The translations under genes and the position numbers were made by a program. Below the pieces are notes generated by a model. The model saw only the letters and a list, made by a program, of their open reading frames with translations, was not told the DNA's origin and did no database searches. Of a stretch of 9,434 nucleotides of DNA, positions 1-5,109 are shown in pieces. The DNA comes from Bacteroidota bacterium (GTDB lineage: Bacteria; Bacteroidota; Bacteroidia; Bacteroidales; Marinifilaceae), in NCBI GenBank assembly GCA_023400335.1, contig JAEXFF010000405.1, forward strand, positions 1 through 9,434, written 5' to 3'. Within the stretch, counting starts at the first letter, position 1. Every line of letters begins with the position of its first letter.

Positions 1-208
1 CCCATACATCGGCCAGGTAACCGGCAGGAATTTCAAAAGCAACCACCGCAATGGAGTAAACACTTTTCAGTAAAAAAATATCCTTCAATCCCAATCCGTT
101 TTCTTCGTAAAATAGAACGATGATTGGCATTACCAGGGTAAACCATTTCGATACCTTTATAAAATAAAGGGCTATTATATTTTTTTTGAAAGATACAGAA
201 GGCTCCAT
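1..208 (-). CDS. MFS transporter, N-terminal part (cut by window edge)
   Basis: Reading the minus strand from the ATG at 208-206 gives 69 codons that stay open to the window edge. The product begins MEPSVSFKKNIIALYF and contains two hydrophobic stretches: residues about 10-38 (through WFTLVMPIIVLFY) and about 46-64 (FLLKSVYSIAVVAFEIPAG). They are followed by GYLADVWG, a recognisable form of the MFS loop 2-3 motif (GxLaDrxGrr). This is the usual start of a 12-helix major facilitator permease; the rest lies outside the window, so the substrate cannot be guessed. An in-frame TGA lies 6 nt upstream of the ATG, so the start cannot be further out. The gene is transcribed away from ptb. A 60-codon frame at 33-215 overlaps it in another phase and has no family character. 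Confidence 0.75.
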   Translation of the reverse strand, partial: MEPSVSFKKNIIALYFIKVSKWFTLVMPIIVLFYEENGLGLKDIFLLKSVYSIAVVAFEIPAGYLADVW

Positions 209-223
209 AATTCATCAGACGGA

Positions 224-231
224 CAAAGGTA
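224..231 (-). promoter_or_regulatory. Candidate -7 element for the MFS gene
   Basis: On the minus strand this reads TACCTTTG, matching the Bacteroidota housekeeping -7 consensus TAnnTTTG. It would start transcription near 218, giving a very short leader (about 10 nt) before the ATG at 208. No convincing TTTG -33 partner is visible, so the call rests on the -7 element and its position alone. Confidence 0.35.
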
Positions 232-329
232 TAATTAATTTTTGATTTACGCTTTAACCGGATTCTAATGTTCGGCTTTCAAGGAGTTGTTCCTCTAAAC
301 TAACCTCTTAAATACGACTGGATGATGCC

Positions 330-358
330 TTCACGCGTATTTATAATAAATCCGTGAA
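330..358. repeat. Inverted repeat upstream of the sigma-54 promoter
   Basis: Outer arms TTCACG (330-335) and CGTGAA (353-358) are exact reverse complements. Between them lies a second, nearly centred palindrome, ATTTAT-A-ATAAAT (339-351). The dyad centre is about 50 bp upstream of the sigma-54 -12 element, roughly -62 from the predicted start. A dyad upstream of a sigma-54 promoter is what an enhancer-binding protein site looks like, although such sites more often sit 80-200 bp upstream. It could also be an operator shared with the divergent MFS gene. The symmetry is seen; the role is inference. Confidence 0.45.
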
Positions 359-379
359 TTTTGTAAATGAAATAAAGAA

Positions 380-395
380 TGGCACGATAATTGCA
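380..395 (+). promoter_or_regulatory. Sigma-54 (RpoN) -24/-12 promoter for ptb
   Basis: The stretch reads TGGCACG, then 4 nt, then TTGCA. This equals the textbook sigma-54 consensus TGGCACGnnnnTTGCW at every defined position. The invariant GG (381-382) and GC (393-394) are exactly 10 nt apart, as sigma-54 requires. It faces ptb and predicts a start near 406, leaving a leader of about 88 nt. Sigma-54 promoters need an activator ATPase of the NtrC/BkdR type, so ptb would be switched on by a signal rather than expressed constitutively. In Bacillus subtilis the bkd operon, whose first gene is ptb, uses SigL with BkdR. Whether this host has rpoN cannot be seen here. Confidence 0.72.
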
Positions 396-399
396 GAAA

Positions 400-424
400 T
401 GCACAAAATATAAGAATTTGTGCA
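400..424. repeat. Inverted repeat overlapping the predicted ptb start site
   Basis: TGCACAAA (400-407) and TTTGTGCA (417-424) are perfect 8-bp inverted arms around a 9-nt AT-rich centre. The site begins 5 nt after the sigma-54 -12 box, covers its predicted start (about 406), and ends 8 nt before the TTTG of the second promoter. This is the geometry of a repressor operator able to block either promoter. In RNA it could also form a weak 5'-end hairpin. No U-tract follows, so it is not an intrinsic terminator. Confidence 0.5.
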
Positions 425-432
425 ATAAAGTT

Positions 433-461
433 TTTGTTTTAAATAAAATCATATATTTTTG
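433..461 (+). promoter_or_regulatory. Second, housekeeping-type promoter for ptb
   Basis: TTTG (433-436) and TATTTTTG (454-461) match the Bacteroidota -33 (TTTG) and -7 (TAnnTTTG) elements. They are separated by 17 nt, a little shorter than the usual 19-21. Transcription would begin near 468, giving a leader of about 26 nt before ptb. Together with the upstream sigma-54 site this suggests two tandem promoters. AT-rich DNA yields such matches by chance, so confidence is moderate. Confidence 0.45.
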
Positions 462-493
462 TTACAGATTACAACTAATTACCTGTTTATACA

Positions 494-1402
494 ATGAGAA
501 TCGAAAAAATCAGTGATATTTACGAATCACTTAAAAAGGATGTGCGTAAAAAACGTCTGGCTGTGGCTTATGCGAACGACAGTCATTCTATTGAAGCAGT
601 ACATGCAGCTGTAAAGATGGGCTTGATAGAAGCTACTTTAGTGGGGGATGAGAAGGAAATAACCAAGGTGTGTAAAGAACAAGGATATGATCTGTCGTGT
701 TTTGAAATCGTGCACGAGCCTGTCGATATCAAGGGAGCCCAGAAAGCAGTAGCATTAGTGAGGGAAGGGAAAGCCGACATTATTATGAAGGGATTGGTGA
801 GCACGGATAAATATATGAGAGCCATTTTAAACAAGGAAAAGGGCTTGGTGGAGCCTAATACGATTTTGTCCCATGTCACTGTTATGGAATGTCCCTCTTA
901 TCATAAATTATTGGTAATCAGTGATGTTGCTGTTATTCCTTTACCGGATTTGAATCAGAAAATTGCGATGATCAAATATGTTACGCTGACGGCCAAGGCA
1001 CTGGGGGTTGATTGTCCGAAGGTAGCCATGATTGCTCCTACAGAACAGGTATTACCTAAAATACAATCGACTGTAGACGCTGCTGTTTTGTCAAAAATGG
1101 CAGAGAGGGGACAGATTTGTAATTCCATCATTGTCGATGGTCCTATGGCTTTGGATGTGGCCATAGATAAGGAAGCAGCCCAAATCAAAAAGGTACGTTC
1201 AGTAGTGGCAGGAGATGCCGACTGTTTGGTATTTCCCAATCTGGAAGCGGGAAATGTATTTTACAAAACCAATACCAAAATCTGTAAGTCTGATCAGGGG
1301 GCCATACTGGTTGGGGCTAAGGTTCCCAGCGTATTATCTTCCCGGGGAGACAGTGTAGAGACGAAATTGAATTCGATAGCTTTGGCTGCTTTATTAGCAT
1401 AA
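494..1402 (+). CDS. ptb: Phosphate butyryltransferase / acetyltransferase family protein
   Basis: Member of the PTA/PTB family, which exchanges CoA for phosphate on short acyl groups (butyryl-CoA + Pi = butyryl-phosphate + CoA); the acyl-phosphate is normally used by a kinase to make ATP. The 302 residues match the short PTB-type enzymes. Family features include MKGLVSTDKYMRAIL (98-112), IAPTEQVLPK (180-189), DGPMALD (215-221), the D-x-D-x-LVFPNLEAGN block (241-254) and GAKVPSVLSSRGDS (274-287), which carries the SRG typical of phosphotransacylases. No butyrate kinase follows: the next gene is on the other strand. Substrate (butyryl, branched acyl or acetyl) cannot be told from sequence. The start ATG lies about 88 nt below a predicted sigma-54 start and 26 nt below a predicted housekeeping start. 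Confidence 0.88.
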   Translation: MRIEKISDIYESLKKDVRKKRLAVAYANDSHSIEAVHAAVKMGLIEATLVGDEKEITKVCKEQGYDLSCFEIVHEPVDIKGAQKAVALVREGKADIIMKGLVSTDKYMRAILNKEKGLVEPNTILSHVTVMECPSYHKLLVISDVAVIPLPDLNQKIAMIKYVTLTAKALGVDCPKVAMIAPTEQVLPKIQSTVDAAVLSKMAERGQICNSIIVDGPMALDVAIDKEAAQIKKVRSVVAGDADCLVFPNLEAGNVFYKTNTKICKSDQGAILVGAKVPSVLSSRGDSVETKLNSIALAALLA

Positions 1403-1603
1403 AATTTGAATAAAATAGCCGGAAAACACTTTTGGGACGCATTGTTGCCTCTTTACAGAAACGGACGAATGTTTCGCTGCAGAATGGAACGAATTGATTC
1501 TTTAATAGTACCGCGGGTTCAGAAAGCAAGGGGATTGCAAAATGAGTCACAATCCTGTATAAAGTGTAATATCCGTAAAAGTTTTTCCGGCTCTTGCAAG
1601 GAA
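1403..1603. other. Convergent spacer between ptb and the OmpA gene, no credible gene
   Basis: These 201 bp separate two genes whose 3' ends face each other. Open frames cross it on both strands, but they run into the real genes, lack family character and are judged spurious. The spacer is richer in GC than the ptb upstream region and is not simple AT-rich filler. The only structure noted is GGATTG (1532-1537) pairing with CAATCC (1550-1555) across a 12-nt loop, without a T-tract, so it is at best a weak terminator. No clear intrinsic terminator for either gene was found. Confidence 0.4.
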
Positions 1604-2311
1604 TTAGTTAAGCGTTCCGTTTTCTGCTTTTTGAATCATGTCTTTATTGGCGGTGATGTATATTTCAACCCGGCGGTTTAAAGCCCTGCCTTCTGCTGTA
1701 CTGTTGTCAGCTACAGGCTGATCAAAAGCCAGGCCTTCTGTTTTGATACGGGAACGGCTGATGCCATTGCCTACTAAAAAATTAGCAACGGCTTCGGCTC
1801 TTTCTTTGGATATTCTTTCATTCACTTCCCGGCTTCCGGTATTATCAGTATGTCCGTAAATTGTAATGTCCGTATCCGGAGAATCTTTCAGAGAAGCAGC
1901 GAATTTTGTCAAAGCGGTCCGGGCTGCAGGACTTAATTCACTTTTATTGGTGTCGAATAATATACCGTTATCAAAGGTTACTTTTATAGCTTGCAGGTTG
2001 TTTACGTCCGTAACGGTCTCTACTTTGGCTTCTTTAATGGCTTCCAGTTCTTTTTTTTGTTTATCCATTCTCCGGCCAATCAGTGCTCCTGTACCGGCAC
2101 CTACTGCTGCTCCTACAGCCGCACCTATGGCTGCCCCTTTGCCTTTACCTGCCAATGCTCCGATTCCGGCTCCCAAGGCTCCTCCTCCTCCGGCACCAAT
2201 TACTGCTCCCTTGCCTGTATTACTCATACTGGCACATCCACCTAAAAAAGTACCTGAAAGGATAATGCTTCCACTCATCAATAATGCTACAAATAATTTT
2301 CCTGTTTTCAT
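1604..2311 (-). CDS. OmpA-family lipoprotein with glycine-zipper segment
   Basis: A 235-residue predicted lipoprotein linking membrane and peptidoglycan. Residues 1-25 form a signal peptide ending in the lipobox LGGC, with Cys26 as the lipidated residue. Residues 27-30 (ASMS) lack the acidic surface-export signal of Bacteroidota lipoproteins, so it probably faces the periplasm. Residues 35-79 are an alanine/glycine zipper (repeated GAxxGA) in two blocks split by GKGKG at 55-59. A short charged, coiled-coil-like segment (80-98) leads to the OmpA C-terminal domain (about 110-221), with GHTDNTGS at 153-160. Asp156 and Arg171 have the 15-residue spacing of the diaminopimelate-binding pair described in Acinetobacter OmpA. 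The organisation is like E. coli YiaD. It appears monocistronic. Confidence 0.9.
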   Translation of the reverse strand: MKTGKLFVALLMSGSIILSGTFLGGCASMSNTGKGAVIGAGGGGALGAGIGALAGKGKGAAIGAAVGAAVGAGTGALIGRRMDKQKKELEAIKEAKVETVTDVNNLQAIKVTFDNGILFDTNKSELSPAARTALTKFAASLKDSPDTDITIYGHTDNTGSREVNERISKERAEAVANFLVGNGISRSRIKTEGLAFDQPVADNSTAEGRALNRRVEIYITANKDMIQKAENGTLN

Positions 2312-2342
2312 TTCGTTTTAGTTTAGTTGTTTAGTATATACA

Positions 2343-2350
2343 CAAAATTA
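2343..2350 (-). promoter_or_regulatory. Candidate -7 element for the OmpA lipoprotein gene
   Basis: The minus strand reads TAATTTTG, a full match to TAnnTTTG, placed about 32 nt before the ATG at 2311 and predicting a leader of some 25-30 nt. The nearest TTTG (minus strand, 2366-2363) is only 12 nt away, too close for a standard -33 box. Confidence 0.45.
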
Positions 2351-2392
2351 AGAACTATCTGGCAAAGGTGAATGGATTCTGAGCGAATTTTA

Positions 2393-2400
2393 TAATTTTG
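2393..2400 (+). promoter_or_regulatory. Candidate -7 element for bioD
   Basis: TAATTTTG on the plus strand matches TAnnTTTG and would start transcription near 2407, giving bioD a leader of about 90 nt. With the minus-strand element at 2343-2350 it would make a divergent promoter pair in the 184-bp gap. No TTTG -33 is evident. No biotin-repressor-type dyad was recognised in the leader. Confidence 0.35.
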
Positions 2401-2495
2401 TCAGCATAAAAGGAGAGAACGGATTTAAAAGGTCTCCCATAAGGTAGTAAGGTATACGATTCATTTAAATAAAAGAAATCTAAATTATATTAAAT

Positions 2496-3173
2496 ATGGC
2501 TGTATATTTTGTGAGCGGTATTGATACGGATACGGGAAAATCAGTTGTGACAGGGGTCATTGCCCGTACTCTGAGACAAAAGGGAGTAAATGTAATTACT
2601 CAGAAATTTATTCAGACAGGATGTAAAGGTATTTCGGAAGATATTCTGAAACACAGGGAAATCATGGGAATTGAACCGGTAGAAGCGGATAAAGAGGGGA
2701 CAACCTGCCCCTACGTCATGACCTACCCGGCCTCCCCCCATCTGGCTGCGGAAATAGATAAGGTCCGTCTGGATAAAGAGGTGATTCAAAAGGCTACCGA
2801 AAAATTACTCCGGAAATATGAGGTAGTATTGTTGGAAGGAGCGGGAGGATTATATGTACCTGTGACGCGGGATTATCTGACGATAGACTATATACAGGAA
2901 CAGGGTTACCCTCTGATTTTAGTGTCTTCCTCTAAATTGGGCAGTATAAATCATACGTTGATGAGTCTGGAATTATGCCGGTTGAGGGGGATTCAGGTCA
3001 GTCACGTTATTTACAATGATTTTCCCAATGATAGTGAGTGGATAAAAGAGGACTCTATAAAAGTGATCCGGAATTATATTGAAAAATATTTTCCTCTTTG
3101 TGAGTTGTGGGAAATGCCGGTTGTAAAAGGAAATCAATGGCCGGAGCTCCCTATTACGGTGAGTAAAGGATAA
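2496..3173 (+). CDS. bioD: Dethiobiotin synthetase
   Basis: BioD closes the ureido ring of dethiobiotin from 7,8-diaminopelargonate, CO2 and ATP, the penultimate step of biotin synthesis, in the cytosol. The 225 residues match the usual length. The P-loop GIDTDTGKS (8-16) carries the family's D-T-D/E-x-GK signature. Lys37 (in QKFIQTG) corresponds to the substrate/carbamate lysine of the KPxxTG motif. Asp49 sits where the metal-binding Asp is expected, and LLEGAGGLYVP (112-122) is the second nucleotide/Mg motif with Glu114. SSSKLGSINHTL (144-155) is also typical. The gene stands alone: no bioA, bioB, bioC or bioF adjoins it within the window, and the next gene starts 113 bp downstream. Confidence 0.93.
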   Translation: MAVYFVSGIDTDTGKSVVTGVIARTLRQKGVNVITQKFIQTGCKGISEDILKHREIMGIEPVEADKEGTTCPYVMTYPASPHLAAEIDKVRLDKEVIQKATEKLLRKYEVVLLEGAGGLYVPVTRDYLTIDYIQEQGYPLILVSSSKLGSINHTLMSLELCRLRGIQVSHVIYNDFPNDSEWIKEDSIKVIRNYIEKYFPLCELWEMPVVKGNQWPELPITVSKG

Positions 3174-3286
3174 GGCGTAAACCTCGGTTTTTATCTGTTT
3201 ACTGCTTTTGCAATACCGGAACATTTTTTCGCCGGAGGATTGATATTGAAAAACGAAAAGAGAGGAAATGGAAAAAAGTAAGACGC

Positions 3287-5107
3287 ATGAGAAAAATTGA
3301 ACTCTTGGCTCCGGCCCGGGATTATGCTATCGGAAGAGTTGCTATTGACAACGGGGCAGATGCCGTATATATCGGAGCTTCTGCTTTTGGGGCCCGAAAG
3401 GAGGCCGGTAACTCTCTGAAAGATATTGAGGCTTTCGTCCGGTATGCCCATCGTTTTTATAGTAAAGTATACGTTACTTTAAATACGATTATATACGATT
3501 CGGAACTGGCTGAAGCGGAGCGCTTGGTGCGGGGATTGTACGGAATCGGAGTAGATGCGTTAATTATTCAGGACATGGGATTACTGCAACTGGATTTGCC
3601 CCCCATTTCCCTTCATGCGAGTACTCAGATGCATAACTATGAACTGGAGAAGATAAAATTTCTGGACCGGCTCGGGTTTCAGAGAATTGTCCTGGCCCGG
3701 GAATTGTCTTTGAAGGAAATCACGTCTATTCGGAAAGAAGTGAAAGCAGAACTGGAAGTATTTATACACGGGGCATTGTGTGTGAGTTTAAGTGGTCAAT
3801 GCTATCTCTCCCAACACCTTTTCGGGCGCTCTGCCAACCGGGGGGAATGTGCACAGGCATGCCGCATGAAATGGACCCTGAAGGATCATTCGGATAAAGT
3901 ATGGTTGCAGGACAAGTATTTGTTGTCCCTGAAGGATTTAAATATGTCAGCTTATATAAACGATTTAATTCGTATCGGAGTGGATTCTTTTAAAATAGAA
4001 GGTCGCCTGAAGGATGCGAATTATGTGGCAAATACTGTAAATTACTACAATTCGCTTATAAACAATCAGTTGGAAATAAAAAATAATTCGATCGGGCGAC
4101 TTTCTTCCGGAAAAGTAATACCGGGTTTTAAGGCGGATCCGGAACGGAGTTTTAACAGGGGATTTACGGATTATTTTGCCCGGGGACGACAAAAAGGTCT
4201 GGTAAATATGGAAAGTCCGAAATCTTGGGGGAAACTCTTGGGAAAAGTTAAAAAAGCATATAATAATGAATTGTGGATCTGTACGGAAGAAAAATTGCAT
4301 AACGGGGACGGACTTTGTTACCTGGGTCAAAAAGGACTGGAAGGACTGCGGGTAAACCGGGTAGAAGGAGAGAAGATCATTTGTAATGAAATGTTGCATA
4401 TCCCTCCGGGAACAGTGATTTACCGGAATTACGACCATCAGTTCGCTACACAGATTGAAAAGTCGAAATCGGTAAGAAAAATTGAAATTATCCTGCGGAT
4501 AAAAGTAATAAACGGACACATTGAATTATATGCGGAAGATGAGGATGGTATTGCCGTTGATTTTAAACCGGAGGGGTATTTCGAACGGGCAGAACGGCCC
4601 GGACAAAAGGAACGGATAGAACAGCAGTTGAGAAAGTGCGGGGATACAGATTTTGTATGCCGGTCGGTATATTATGAAGGAGAAGAGGTTATTTTCATCC
4701 CGTCCGGAAAAATCAATGAATTTCGTCGTTTTTTACTGAACCGGTTGTCAGAGGCCCGGGAAAAACGCAGGACGGTTGTACGGATGCAGCCTCTCGACCG
4801 CCAGCTACCTTATTCACCTCACATCTGCTGGCAGAATAATGTCGTCAATCAAAAGGCAGAAGCCTTTTACCGGGAACATGGTGCTACAGATGTGGAAGCA
4901 GGTTTTGAACTTACCGGAGCTGCCCAGGGAAGAGAATTGATGCATACCCGTTATTGTCTGTTATATGAAATGGGATATTGCCGCAAGCAACATTCTTCTA
5001 AAGAACTGGATTTTCCCCTTTACCTGTGTAATGATAAATACCGGTTCCGGCTGGAATTTGATTGTAAAGAATGTTTTATGAAAGTTTTATCTGCAGAGGA
5101 AAGCTGA
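3287..5107 (+). CDS. U32-family protein, long RlhA-like type (23S rRNA hydroxylation)
   Basis: A 606-residue U32 protein. These are annotated as peptidases or collagenases, but the characterised E. coli members are RNA-hydroxylation proteins; the long one, RlhA (YdcP, about 650 residues), acts on C2501 of 23S rRNA. The start MRKIELLAPARD is the classic U32 N-terminus. The signature region spans 155-193: ELEVFIHGALC...SGQC...ECAQAC, giving Cys165, Cys172, Cys188 and Cys192, the likely iron-sulfur ligands. KDLNMS and SFKIEGRLKDANYVA follow. The C-terminal region carries Cys557, Cys565, Cys593 and Cys596, matching the long form. It probably forms an operon with the ATP-grasp-like gene that starts 2 nt after its stop. 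The specific rRNA target is inference from family and length. Confidence 0.85.
   Translation: MRKIELLAPARDYAIGRVAIDNGADAVYIGASAFGARKEAGNSLKDIEAFVRYAHRFYSKVYVTLNTIIYDSELAEAERLVRGLYGIGVDALIIQDMGLLQLDLPPISLHASTQMHNYELEKIKFLDRLGFQRIVLARELSLKEITSIRKEVKAELEVFIHGALCVSLSGQCYLSQHLFGRSANRGECAQACRMKWTLKDHSDKVWLQDKYLLSLKDLNMSAYINDLIRIGVDSFKIEGRLKDANYVANTVNYYNSLINNQLEIKNNSIGRLSSGKVIPGFKADPERSFNRGFTDYFARGRQKGLVNMESPKSWGKLLGKVKKAYNNELWICTEEKLHNGDGLCYLGQKGLEGLRVNRVEGEKIICNEMLHIPPGTVIYRNYDHQFATQIEKSKSVRKIEIILRIKVINGHIELYAEDEDGIAVDFKPEGYFERAERPGQKERIEQQLRKCGDTDFVCRSVYYEGEEVIFIPSGKINEFRRFLLNRLSEAREKRRTVVRMQPLDRQLPYSPHICWQNNVVNQKAEAFYREHGATDVEAGFELTGAAQGRELMHTRYCLLYEMGYCRKQHSSKELDFPLYLCNDKYRFRLEFDCKECFMKVLSAEES
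5095..5103 (+). promoter_or_regulatory. Ribosome binding site that fixes the ATP-grasp-like start
   Basis: AGAGGAAAG lies in the last codons of the U32 gene, with the AGAGGA core 9 nt before ATG at 5110. It is clearly stronger than the leaders of the other genes here. It supports 5110 rather than the in-frame ATG at 5071, and suggests translational coupling to the upstream gene. Confidence 0.65.
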
Positions 5108-5109
5108 AA

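Noticed and set aside
33..215. 60-codon frame on the minus strand
   Set aside because: It overlaps the MFS N-terminus in a different phase, has no hydrophobic or family pattern and is a shadow.
1531..1556. Stem-loop considered as an RNA gene or intrinsic terminator
   Set aside because: Only six or seven pairs around a 12-nt loop and no T-tract; no tRNA features nearby. Kept only as a note within the spacer.
1406..1681. 91-codon plus-strand frame after ptb
   Set aside because: It runs antisense into the conserved C-terminal domain of the OmpA gene, has no recognisable family and has no ribosome site.
1866..2321. 151-codon plus-strand frame with a proline/alanine-rich repeat (PAPTAAPTAAP)
   Set aside because: It is the complement of the glycine-zipper codons of the OmpA lipoprotein; the repeat is a by-product of Gly/Ala codons.
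3268..3300. Ten-codon upstream frame (MEKSKTHEKN) overlapping the U32 start
   Set aside because: The purine-rich stretch is too close to its ATG for a ribosome site, and short frames like this are common by chance. No attenuator-like structure accompanies it.
3287..5107. Reading the U32 gene as a secreted collagenase or protease
   Set aside because: No signal peptide, and conserved cysteines typical of the RNA-hydroxylation members; the protease label is a legacy family name.
5071..5109. Upstream in-frame start for the ATP-grasp-like gene
   Set aside because: It would overlap the conserved end of U32; the ATG at 5110 has the better ribosome site and 2-nt spacing.
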